NCBI GenBank assembly: GCA_045837725.1
Contig: JBEWZL010000061.1
Location: 95,912-159,911 of the forward strand
Direction of reading: 5' to 3'
Origin: Vermamoeba vermiformis
Taxonomy: Eukaryota > Tubulinea > Echinamoebida
DNA: 64,000 nucleotides
Shown: one piece after another, positions 23,601 to 33,849 of the stretch
Layout of the letters: each line of letters starts with the position of its first letter
Numbering within the stretch: the first letter of the stretch is position 1
Made by a program: the position numbers and the translations under genes
The notes under the pieces: model-generated
Told to the model about the DNA's origin: nothing
Database searches by the model: none
What the model saw: only the letters and a program-made list of their open reading frames with translations

Positions 23601-24465
23601 GCAGTCATGGCAATATATGAGGTTTGCAGAGTCACCTGTTGACCCGCAGACCAAGCAAAACTCCAACCGTTCCGACACCGGATCCTTCGAAGTGTAGTGA
23701 ACTTCGACAATCGGAACCACAACCGTCGGTTCAAGTTCCAAGTGCTTTTTAGGAGACAACGTGGACGAAGCGCTCAATTCCGGGTCAGGCTTTGGTTGCG
23801 GAGATTGCACCGAAACCGTTGTGATCTCTTCCACTTTAGTTTCGGGTTCTGGCTCCTTAACGACGGCTGCTTGCGGCTCTGGTTTCGGCTCTTCTTTTGG
23901 AGGATCGATTTTCATCGGTTCTATTGCAGATTCGATCGGAATATAATCGTCCTCTTCTTCTATTTCGTCAAGATCGCGCGTCCCATCTCCGAGCAGGTTT
24001 GGATCGACCCCACGGAAATGCTGTGCAAAGTCTTCAAATCCGTTTACATGCCCTAAAAACACGCAGATTTAATCAGAATGATGAAAGAAAGCGAGTTGGC
24101 GGATCGAATTTCATGTCGGTGAAATCCATAAAAGGTAAAAAACCAGCGATTTAGTAATGAAAAAGACATAAAAATTATTAAGGATAGACAAAATTAAGTG
24201 AGAAGGCATAATTTCAGTAATTACCGAAAACATTAATGTAATGTCGAAGCGCCAATTTACCAAAAAATCTCGAAAAGTGATTGCGTTTTAATAGCATACC
24301 TTGATTGGCCACGTTATTGTGAGAACCATTGACAAGTTTATCCGAATTAATGGCAATTACTTCTGACTTGATTTTAATTTGCTGATAACTGCTTAGGGAT
24401 CCCGAATCCATTGAATTGCCTATCAATTGGGCTTGTATTTCGAATGTTGACTCGTTCATAGCCAT
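17688..24465 (-). CDS. Trithorax/MLL-like histone methyltransferase with HARE-HTH domain
   Basis: Twelve exons: 24465-24300, 24052-23454, 23397-23264, 23209-22676, 22621-21760, 21701-19503, 19448-19106, 18877-18596, 18530-18299, 18244-18158, 18099-17919, 17861-17688. Protein of 1,930 residues. Order of domains: two PHD fingers (about 187-300: [37 protein letters not shown]); a HARE-HTH domain of the ASXL/HB1 type (about 478-555: [44 protein letters not shown]); five AT-hook cores (KRGRGRPRK type, about 980-1240); an extended PHD (about 1328-1450); FYRN and FYRC (about 1500-1620: [17 protein letters not shown]); SET (about 1790-1905: [22 protein letters not shown]) and post-[11 protein letters not shown]. 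Known role of the family: methylation of histone H3 lysine 4 at active genes. In SET, the usual NHSC is NHCC. The HARE-HTH domain is not a usual part of trithorax proteins. Confidence 0.92.
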
Positions 24466-24803
24466 TATATTAATATGCTTTCAGTTGTCCGTAGTCTTTT
24501 TTTTTCTGCCAATCCAAAAAGTCTCGGGCTTTTCTTGATTGTTGGATTGCGTTGTTATTAACTGCCAAAGCGTGGACAACACTTTATACGCGAGAGTAAT
24601 ATACGCGCATCGACAAAAAGCGTCCTTATTGCAGTTGTTTTCGCTCGTGATCTGGACGAAATGAAAAAAACGAACTGCGCCAAAAAAAGGACATAGCACT
24701 GCAAGTTTTGGGCATATCGCCTACAAAGCCGACAGGGTTGAAAAAAGTAACGGCTAGATCTCTGCATGTTATCAGCTCCTCCGAAGCATCAGCCAGCAAA
24801 GCC
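24466..24803. promoter_or_regulatory. Divergent promoter region, trithorax-like gene and DPH2
   Basis: 338 bp separate two start codons that point away from each other. Runs of T on one side and A on the other; no defined motif. Confidence 0.4.
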
Positions 24804-26796
24804 ATGACCGATGCTAAACCCCCAACTTTGTATCGTGACTCTGGCATCGAACGCTCTATCAACATCAACGAGCATTCATCCCAGCGTCAGATCGCCATCC
24901 ACGACTACTATGACATAGACAACACTGCCGAAATTATTTTAAAATACGATTTTAAGAGGGTAATGCATCGTTTTTAATATTTTTCTTTCGATTCGTGAAC
25001 TTTATTAATTTTTGATGATTTATTTTTATTAATCCGTGTAGATCGCGCTCCAATTTCCTGATAGCTTGTTGAGTGATTCTTCAGCCGTCATTGACGAGTT
25101 ACAAAAGAAAACCAATAGAATATTCTTTGTTCTTGGCGACACATCTTACGGAGAGTGTTGCGTGGATGAGGTTGCAGCGGAGCACTTCGCCGCTGACTTT
25201 ATTGTTCATTATGGTCGTACCTGCCTTAGCCCGTACGTACATATCACGAGGGGTTCTCGGTGCATTTGAGCAAGGTGATTAATAGTCCTTTTTTCTTTGG
25301 ATACAGAACTCGCCGCTTGCCTGTGTATTACGTCTTCGGCAAGAATGAATTAAGCGTCGATTCCTTCATGGACCAAATGAAGAGCTCATCGGTCCTCACG
25401 AAGAACGACTCAATTCTCATCTTGTACGACGTAGCTTACGAATATGCAATGGCCGATCTTGGCTCAAAGCTGCGCGACGAGGGCTTCAAAGCCGTTGTCT
25501 CAACACTATCGAGAGCGAATATCGACGACGTTGTCAAAAAGTCAACTGACAGTACTTCCAATGTAAATAGCACCCAACCTACTGAACCAAGCAGTGCGCA
25601 CGAGTTCAGCGGACGAAAGTACACATTGTTGCCTGGCACGTCGATCTCGGACTACAAAATACTCTTTGTTGGCTCTCCTGAAGTAGTTACTCTCAATAAT
25701 ATTGCAGTGACGTTTAACCGCAATGAAGTAAGCGTATCAGTATACTTTTTATTCATTTGGGTCTAACTAGTGGATCAGTTGTTCACCTTCGATCCGAAAA
25801 CAAATGTACTCCGAAAAGAAAGCTTGAATGTAAATAGAATGTTAATGAGAAGGTACACTTTGATTGAAAAGGCCAAGGACTCAAACACGTTCGGTATTTT
25901 GGTTGGCACGCTCTCAGTTTGTAAGTTTCATATCGATCCTTGGCCTTCCCTCTCCTAACCACGTTCCTCCAGCACGTTATATAGATATTATCAATCACTT
26001 GAGAACTATCATTAAGAATGCTGGAAAGAAGAGCTACACATTTTTAATTGGTAAAATCAATGTACCGAAGCTGGCTAACTTCATGGAGATCGACATGTTC
26101 GTGATCGTTGCTTGTCCTGAAAATAGTCTGATCGATTCCAAGGACTTCTTCAAGCCCATCGTAACGCCATTTGAACTTGAAATCGCTTTAGTGAAGTAAG
26201 TCGCAGCGCCACAGATAGTCTTTGCGGTCGTCCTAACACGCTACTAGGGGCAAAGAATGGTCAAATCAGTACACGACAGACTTTAACCAAGTACTTGCCG
26301 AGAGAAATAATCTATTAGAGGTATTCACCAATGGCACGATGTATGGCTGTATGCACGTATTAATGGTTTTTGCAGACTGATCAAGAAGAGGAAGAGACAC
26401 GTGTATCGCTTATCAGCGGAACTGTCACTATGAACCCCAAGTCGTTCAAGCCCAATGAAAGTACGTCCACAGGCATTGGCAATTCACATATGCTAATTAT
26501 ACGCTAGATATTTCGACTGATACAAGCTTGGCTACTGTTGGATCTGGAGAGATCACGATGTACTCAGGCGCACAATACTTGAGCCAAAGAACATTCAAGT
26601 GAGTGTCATACCATTAATGTGTGAGTTTGGTACTAATGCCATATTTAGGGGATTAGAACAACGAATTGGCGAGACGCCGGTGACACTCGCTGCGCAGGGA
26701 AGATCCGGTATTGCCATGAGTTATGAACAGGAGCCTGAGAAAAAGGATTGGAATATCGGCACAAACGATGTTTCCGAGGAAATAGAAGAGATTTAG
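24804..26796 (+). CDS. DPH2: Diphthamide biosynthesis protein 2
   Basis: Nine exons: 24804-24959, 25042-25232, 25307-25727, 25779-25920, 25973-26195, 26248-26320, 26376-26460, 26508-26598, 26649-26796; 509 residues. Dph2 partners Dph1 in an iron-sulfur enzyme that starts the conversion of a histidine of elongation factor 2 to diphthamide. Evidence: [10 protein letters not shown] near the start of exon 2, [20 protein letters not shown] with the conserved cysteine region, [61 protein letters not shown], and the closing [20 protein letters not shown]. Length and order match the family. The start is taken at the first ATG (24804); a longer open stretch upstream lacks an ATG. All introns are short, with CTAAC-type branch points. 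Confidence 0.93.
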
Positions 26797-27084
26797 ACGA
26801 TAAATCCGCGAACTTTAAATCTGCAGCACAAGATTTGGATTCGTTTCGGTGGTTAGCGGGATGACAAAGAGTTCGTACAATCAACGATTATAAGCGAAAT
26901 ATTCTGTCGAGTCATGGAAGGTACTACAAGATTCTGTTAAGTTCCGTACGTTTCTATTGTTACTATTTTAAGCAGCTTCTCGGAGAATTAGTCACGAGAT
27001 AGCAACTTTAAAAGGAGCATGCTATTTCAATGATAAAACATTTATACATAAATTTAAAACTAATCAACACAAACCCAAATCGCC

Positions 27085-27858
27085 ATGGCTCTTAGCAGAT
27101 TTGCCAACAAAATTGTCGTCGTAACCGGTGGTACTGGTAACGTTGGCTCTGGAATCGTCAAGGGATTTCTTAAGCACGGCGCAACTGTAGTAGTCCCTTC
27201 CAGAAATGAGGAGTCGCTTCTATCACTGAAAAAATTTGTGCATCCGCACGAAGAAAAACTCGTCACCATCTGCGAAAGTATTGGAACTGATGAAGGTAAG
27301 ACTGTTGTCAATTTGTATACAAAAAAATATATAAATATCAATAATTCGATAGGGGCTGCCAAATTTAAGAAGGACGTCGAGGAAAAGTTTGGTCGCGTAG
27401 ATCATTTCGTGTCAAGCATGGGCGCTGGTTGGTTTAAGGGCCCACTCTCGCAACAAAGTACCTCGGAATTCAACAAGGTAATAAATGACCTCGCCGCTTC
27501 TCACTTTATTGTGGGTAAAGCATTCTTGCCTTGGATGTCGAAGCAAGAGGGCTCTACCTACACAATTATCACTGGTGCTGCAGGCGAGGGCATTTCCGAC
27601 GCAAGAAGCTCTTTAATGACGGTTGGTGCTGCCACCTTATTTGGTATTTCAATGGCTTTCAGAACCGAGTTCGCTCAAGATCCTCTCCTTGTCAACGAAT
27701 ATCGCATTGCTGTTCGGGTTGTAAAACCAGAAGATGTAAAGCAATCATGGGAGAATTCCAACGAGGTTTTTGCCGAAGAATTCCTGCGCACCTTGAACGA
27801 GGTGATCGAGAAGAAGACCCGATCTCAAGTGATTCGTTTGTCTTCATTGCCTAAATGA
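27085..27858 (+). CDS. Short-chain dehydrogenase-like protein lacking the Tyr-Lys pair
   Basis: Two exons, 27085-27295 and 27353-27858, give 238 residues; the 57-bp intron is stop-free and in frame, so the unspliced reading (257 residues) is also open. The Rossmann nucleotide motif is clear: VVVTGGTGNVGSGIVKGFLK (TGxxGxxGxG), and DHFVSSMGAGW occupies the usual NAG position. At the place where the catalytic Tyr-x3-Lys should be, the sequence reads SLMTVGAATLFGIS, so both residues are missing, although the serine-side strand (TIITGAAGEG) is there. It may bind NAD(P) without normal catalysis, or belong to an atypical branch. It is followed at 130 bp by a methyltransferase on the same strand. Confidence 0.85.
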   Translation: MALSRFANKIVVVTGGTGNVGSGIVKGFLKHGATVVVPSRNEESLLSLKKFVHPHEEKLVTICESIGTDEGKTVVNLYTKKYININNSIGAAKFKKDVEEKFGRVDHFVSSMGAGWFKGPLSQQSTSEFNKVINDLAASHFIVGKAFLPWMSKQEGSTYTIITGAAGEGISDARSSLMTVGAATLFGISMAFRTEFAQDPLLVNEYRIAVRVVKPEDVKQSWENSNEVFAEEFLRTLNEVIEKKTRSQVIRLSSLPK

Positions 27859-27987
27859 GCCCGTTTGTGATTAGCATAGTCACGGTATTAATGACAATTT
27901 TTGTGGGTAGGAGGAATCCTCCCAGCAGAAATAGAAATAAATTGAAACGAAACGAAACTTCATGTCCAGATTTGACGTTTTCTCAAT

Positions 27988-29672
27988 ATGAAGACCAAAC
28001 TTGCTGTTTTACTTGGCCTTGTTGCAATTATTGCGTACGGTTCTTTAAATGCAGTCGATAGCGATGGGTTACCAGCGTGGTGGCTCTATCACGGAGTTGG
28101 CGCACTCACCTCGACATTGAAGTCTTTCCAAGAGGCATTGACTCCTCCTCCTTTCCGAATTTTTGATACTCTTCAAGGCTCTATGAAGGCTCAGATGCTC
28201 CATGTAGCGGTTCATTTTCAGGTAGGCGCAATGTTTAAATTTAAGCAGGAGCAAATCTGTTTTTTTTATTAGTCTAATTTTCTCAATGCGCATTGAGAAA
28301 ATTCGATAATGCTTTATTTAATACTATCTAGTTAAAATATTAATTAATTTTTTTTTTAAGATAGCGGATCACCTGCACAAAGAGCCCTTGGATATCAGAT
28401 CTCTTGCCGCAAAGGTTGGAGTTACCGAAGGCGCTGATGGCTTGAATAGATTTTTGGTAATTATAATTATTCAAATACGCCATAAATATAAAATTTACGC
28501 CTCACACATTACTAGAATGCACTCATTGCTTTCGGTTACTTTGCTCGCGACAGCAAGAATAGGTTCATCAATAATGCTGCCAGCGAGTATTTGAGAACAG
28601 ATCACCCTTACTCAGCGGTAGCCCTGATCAAACATTGGTCCGACGAATCTTATAAAACGTACGAGATGGCAATCGAATCTATTAAGACTGGCAAAAATGC
28701 CTTTGCTTTGAAACATGGCGCTACGGTATTCGATTGGTATCGCGATCATCCCGAGCACAAGGATAATTTCGCCAGGACGATGAGCGCCGTTGGTGCGATA
28801 GTGAATAAGGTATAGGAGTCCTGTATTCAGCGTAACAGACGTAGTAACACACGTTGCACAGGCGCTCGTTGCAGACTACGACTTCTCTAAGTACAGAACT
28901 ATTGTTGATGTGGGAGGTAGCGAAGGCAGTCTCGTGCGTGCAATTCTGAAGAAGTTCCCCACTATCGAGAAGGCTTACATTTTCGATTTGCCCGAGGTGA
29001 TCGAGGAGGCTAAGCAGTCGTTACAGACTGAAGGTAATCTACAGCAACTTGCCCAGGTGCGAACTAACGTTGAGGTAGATCCGGCAATTAGAAACAAAAT
29101 TGAGCTGGTCAGTGGCGATTTCTTCAAAGAGATTCCCATCAAAGCGGACGCTTACTTGATGCGCTTTATTCTTCACGATTGGTACGTCCTTGGTTAGCGA
29201 TTCTGTTATGCTAACTAGGAATCAATGTATAGGTCCGACAAGGATTGTTTGAGAATTTTAGAGAATATTCACAAGAAATCAATTGCGGGCAACACTACAG
29301 TGTTAGTTGTCGAGCAACTTCTCGGTGAGACTCCAAAACTCGTACATCATGACAAACTTAAACACTTACGGAAATATTTTGGTAGGAGAGAGAACAGACT
29401 CGTACATTGCCGACTTGCAAATGTACATGGTAGCCGCTGGTGGTCGAGAGCGTACTTACCCTCAGTTCAAGAACTTGCTCCGATCAGGAGGTACGTGTAA
29501 TGTACTATTTTAGTAGTACATTGTGGATACTTACTAGTTGTTAGGCTTTAAGATCTGGGCCGTCACTCCAACACGAAGCCCGTTCAACGTTATTGAAGCG
29601 AGAGCCACTAAAGAGCTCGTGAAATTTGTCGATAACAACGATATGGTGTTAAATACTGATCTTAGTGGATAG
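27988..29672 (+). CDS. SAM-dependent O-methyltransferase with signal sequence
   Basis: Seven exons: 27988-28221, 28361-28456, 28516-28809, 28862-29181, 29233-29324, 29386-29490, 29545-29672; 422 residues. The C-terminal half is a class I methyltransferase of the COMT/hydroxyindole type: IVDVGGSEGSLVRAILKKFP (glycine-rich SAM loop), KAYIFDLPEVIE, SGDFFKEIP, RFILHDWSDKDCLRILENI, LQMYMVAAGGRERTYPQF. The N-terminal half is the dimerisation/winged-helix part (IADHLHKEPLDIRSLAAKVG). The first 25 residues (MKTKLAVLLGLVAIIAYGSL) look like a signal peptide or anchor, unusual for this normally cytosolic family. The apparent frame break near 29330 is explained by a 61-bp intron with donor GTGAGA that joins LLG to ERTDSYIADL. 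His-Asp at the catalytic base position (HDW) is present. The substrate is unknown. Confidence 0.88.
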
Positions 29673-29802
29673 TGTATAATTTGATAAAGTGATCGGCACT
29701 TGATTTTAGTCCACCAGAGATCGTTTTTTTGTGTTACACAATCAACGTCAATTTTCTAACCCGCCACAATAGTTTTAACCCATGAGCTGACACAACGAGT
29801 AG

Positions 29803-32800
29803 ATGGACAATAGGCTGCGCACCGACGATGAGACTGACTCTGACATTTCGGATCTTGAAGAGTTAGATTTGAAGCTGCCTGACAATACAAACATAAAGAA
29901 GATAAAATGGCGCCAAACGATATGCTATTATTTATCGTATATTTCAGAAGGTAAGACGCTGGGCTTGACGGAGCAGTAATTATATTGATCCGATCAACCG
30001 AAGTGTTTGAATTTTAAAGCTAGGGACAATCTGATTATCATATAATTAATACAGTGAAATTATTTAAGTGACAGAAGAAATTTAATTGAGCAGCTAATGG
30101 CACTTCCAGATCCCGAGATTCAGCAAATTATTTGACCGCGCTTGTAAAGCGTAGTTTTCTTAAGATCTCTTATGTTTGTCACTAATAATAATCCTTTACA
30201 CAAAATAATGCGACTATTTCGTTTTTTACGATCAGATCTTGCAATTTTCTCACTTGTCCCTCACTTCACTAGGTTACACTTGGGGATGCATTGGTCCCAC
30301 ATTGCTATTACTGGCTGAACAAGTCGGAGCTTCGCAAGAAGAAATGGGAAACATCTTCGTTGGTAAGCTTTACATTTTTGTTGTCGCAAATCAAAAGGAA
30401 CCGTTTTGTGTCAGTATTACGCGTTTCATTCAAAAAACACCCATATTTCAAATAGCGAGAACAATTTTACGAAATATTGTGGGCTGCTTTCATTTGTCGT
30501 ATATTGAGTAAACTCTTCATCAGTAATTCCATGAACATGACGCCACGTTTTGCCGCCAAAGACGCGAATTGGAAGATTCGCCCAGATTTTCTTCAACGCT
30601 TTCCTCTTCGTCTGATGATGCGCCGAAGTAGCAGGCCCTTCAAAAAATTATCAGGTGCCAGAGGAGACGATGTTTTGAGCGGATAATTGTTCCTCTTCCT
30701 CGCATCTTCCGAGCACTGTCTCCAACTTTGCACGCTTGTTGGGCGTATGCATGTAGCGACATTTCACCGACCTCTGGTCACTGGCCGTAAAGAATAATTA
30801 GGATTACGCTCTCTCACTTTTTGACGCCGCTGAGAGGAACCCACGGCAGCTTCAATTAGTATATTTCTTCTTCAACCTATTCGCGCTACTCTTCAAAAGA
30901 CATCTAGCGCTTTCACGAGCGTGCTTCTCCTCCTTTTTGTTTTGAGGGCCTTGCGACCTTCTTTCTCCACCTTCTTCTGCTTCTTAGCTTTTTCGTTCTT
31001 TTCATCTCTGTTCTTTCACGCATACTTTGTGCCCTTTCATACCGGGAGAAATAGGATCCCTGTGTCCGAACAGCCTTTTGAAGGTGCGCCAACACCCGAC
31101 CGGGCCCGCTTGAGATCTACATGGCACTAGCACAAGTACATCACTTGTTACTGTACGCATGGTATGAAAAATGCCTATCAGTGCTAGGCCCGAAATAAAG
31201 TTATAAAGATGTTCAAGAATTTTATTTTGTTTTTTCAGCGTTTTTTGAATGAAACGCGTAATATACTTCCTAAAAATTATATTCAATATCATTACCCGAG
31301 AATGTAGAAGTCTTTTATTAGAATGTACTGGCACAGAAACTTTCTAATTTTCCGTAGCACGCGGATTGGGTTGGATCACGGGAAGTTTGATGGCAGCAAA
31401 GGCATATGACACCATCAAAGGCCACAGGATCATGTTTGCCGGAAGTATTCTCATGGCTCTAATGATGGGTTTGATCCCTTTTGTAACGTGTAAGCTTGGT
31501 TTTTTGTTATTCGTTTAATGTCGGATTTGGCAATTCCTTCTTTTTGGTCTCATCGAAATTCATCAAAATTTGCTAATTTCACGAATAAGTTCTCTCCAAA
31601 TTTAAAGAATTGCAACTTTGATCGCGAATTAAACGCGATTGAATGATTTTAATACGTTTGACAGCCAAATGGTTACTCTACATCGTGAGTGGCGTGCTGG
31701 CGGTGTTTCTTGCCTGGGTTGATGTCGGTTGCAATACACTGTTGTTTTCAGTTTGGCGCGAAGAGGTTGGCCCCTACATGCAGTTCTTACATTTTTGTTT
31801 TGGTGTCGGTACGTTCCCGCTTTCATACCTTCTTTGCAACGCTGTTTTTATCTTTATTTAAACTTTGACAAATTTAGTTTGTTTAAACAGTTTCAAGTTA
31901 AAGATAGACGTGTACTAAGAAGGCAACGATTTATCGTTCTATATTTAGGTTCTTCGGTTGCACCTTTTATTATCGCGGGGGTGATGAAACTAGCTCCTAC
32001 AGGCTCCGAAGTCTATTATTCATTCTTGATATTGGCCTTCCTTATTCTCGTCAAGAGCTTCCCACTGTTGTTCGCGCCTAGCCCCGAAATCAATAAAGCG
32101 GAAGAAAAAGAGGCCACGAGCGATGCTGGCAGCAAGAAGTGTATTAACAAGGATCAGCTGGCTTACGTGGTTATGGTCGGAACCATATCAACGTTATTAT
32201 TCATTTACGTTGGCGCTGAAGTCACGTACGGAGGCTGGATCTACACTTACGCAGTCAAAGTCTACGAGATTAGCCCACCGGAATCGGCCATCATATCATC
32301 TGCCTTTTGGGGCGCCATTACCATCGGTCGTTTGATTGCAGGTAAGAATTGTTTATTGCACTATTAAGGAAAGTTGGGGATCGCGGAATAAGTTGGCGCC
32401 ACAGTAAAACGACAAATCACTATTCGCTAATCACAATTTACACAGTGCCGATCACGGCGAAAGTCAAGAGTAGCTACATCTTATTGTCAAACTTGATTGG
32501 TTCCCTGGTTTGCATCGCCCTCTTGTTATTTTTTGATTCCCTGCTTAGCAGCAGTAAGTTCAATGAAGATCTTTTTACGGCAAAACGATACTGTACTAAT
32601 TCACGCATGTAGTCTTGTTGTGGATACTTACAATCGGCTACGGCCTTACTATGAGCTCTGTGTACGCCACAGCGTTTGCCATACCAGCGCAAAATGGAGT
32701 TACAATCACATCAAGAGCCTCGAGCGCATTCGTTAGTAAGTCATCCAATAATTCGCTATATTATACAAAGTAGTACATTTTAGATCCGAACCGATAATGA

Positions 32801-33111
32801 AATTTTCAAAATATTAACTCCTGCTGGTATTAGTCAGCGGTGCTATTGGAGAGGTGACTATACCTACTGTAGTCGGATTCCTTATCACCGGATTGAGTCG
32901 CAGTGCTTTCCTTATATCAATATTGATAATGCACTTAATCCTCATCGTACTTTACATCGTCATGGTTTACTATTTGATTCCTCTCAGCACGAGGAACTCG
33001 AAAAATTATTCTTCTTTAAATGCAAAACAACTTCCTGAGTCAGTAGAGCTTGGTGTTATCACATCCACTGAGGACGATGACATCCACCTCGCTGCATCTG
33101 CTGAACTTTAG
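29803..33111 (+). CDS. Major facilitator transporter, MFSD4-like
   Basis: Eight exons: 29803-29950, 30273-30362, 31358-31489, 31665-31808, 31949-32341, 32446-32553, 32613-32735, 32834-33111; 471 residues. An acidic N-terminal tail of about 35 residues precedes about 12 hydrophobic segments. First segment ICYYLSYISEGYTWGCIGPT, then ARGLGWITGSLMAAKAYDTI (the loop 2-3 region where MFS carriers have their GxxxDR-like motif), then a hydrophilic central loop (KAEEKEATSDAGSKK), then VTYGGWIYTYAVK and GAIGEVTIPTVVGFLI in the second half. The pattern resembles the MFSD4 / sodium-dependent glucose carrier-like group. The substrate cannot be read from the sequence. The second intron is about 1 kb because an inverted-repeat element is inserted in it; the first intron (322 bp) is also long. 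Confidence 0.87.
30415..31263. mobile_element. DNA-transposon relic (MITE-like) inside an intron
   Basis: The two ends are perfect inverted copies of 24 bp (30415-30438 and 31240-31263), reading TATTACGCGTTTCATTC inward from the left. The outer TA at each side suggests a TA target duplication, as in Tc1/mariner-type elements. The element is about 849 bp long. Inside there is no long open frame; a minus-strand frame at 30913-31095 is rich in Lys and Arg and might be a remnant. It lies wholly within intron 2 of the MFS gene and should be spliced out. The perfect ends suggest a fairly recent insertion. Confidence 0.75.
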
Positions 33112-33849
33112 TTAGTTGGGTAAATTGGCATTTAAGGGGAAGGTAACCAGTAAGCTCCTACAGCTGGTTGAGTCAAATTGTAAATAATCCTAAAATCATA
33201 AATGCAACCTATTTTTGCGTTTACTTTCGCACGTTCATCTTATCGGGCAATACCCTCTCTGAAATCCTGATTTATTCAGATCAAAACCCAGTTTTGGGTA
33301 AGAAGTCTGCGTATGTTCTTTCCCGGCAAGGATCGTTAAAGTGAACCCGTTTCTAATCCTGCGTCGATTTGCGGAAAATTGGCGTAGAATTGCCAACTGA
33401 AAATAGTTTTGGGTTACTTGTACTTTAAAGTATAACTTTATTAATTGCCGAGAATCGTACAGATCGGACTGCGTGCACAAATTGAAACTCGCACAGCTTT
33501 ACTGTACAGCGCTTGGAGTGATTGGAGTAATGGGTGTGGACATTAAGTCCACCCGATTTCTTTAACAACAATGGAAAAATCTCCCAAAGTCTCCCGTTTT
33601 TTTTAACCAAACTTTCTGGAGTTTTCATCCTGAACTGAAATAATTTACTTATAAGGCTTGTGTAATTTAGGATGAATTTGAAATTTCGCGCTTACGGGAG
33701 GTTATAAAAATAATTGGTTTGCCGCTCCATTCTTTTCTTCATGAGATTTTGAAAGTCACACAACAGATCCGAACTTCTCTTTTTTTTTATTTGGCTTGCC
33801 CGGCCTTTGTGTCACTTTCACTTGATTATACATATCAATAATATCAAAC
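33112..33849. other. Intergenic, no gene seen
   Basis: About 740 bp of mixed composition between the MFS gene and the kinase, both on the plus strand. One small inverted repeat (GTGGACATTAAGTCCAC near 33536) is visible. No supported gene. Confidence 0.4.

Noticed and set aside
29320-29400. Apparent frameshift in the O-methyltransferase
   Set aside because: A 61-bp intron with donor GTGAGA and acceptor GGTAG restores the frame and the family sequence.
31629-31861. Overlapping frames in the MFS gene region
   Set aside because: Shadows of exon 4 and its introns; the phase-matched model explains them.
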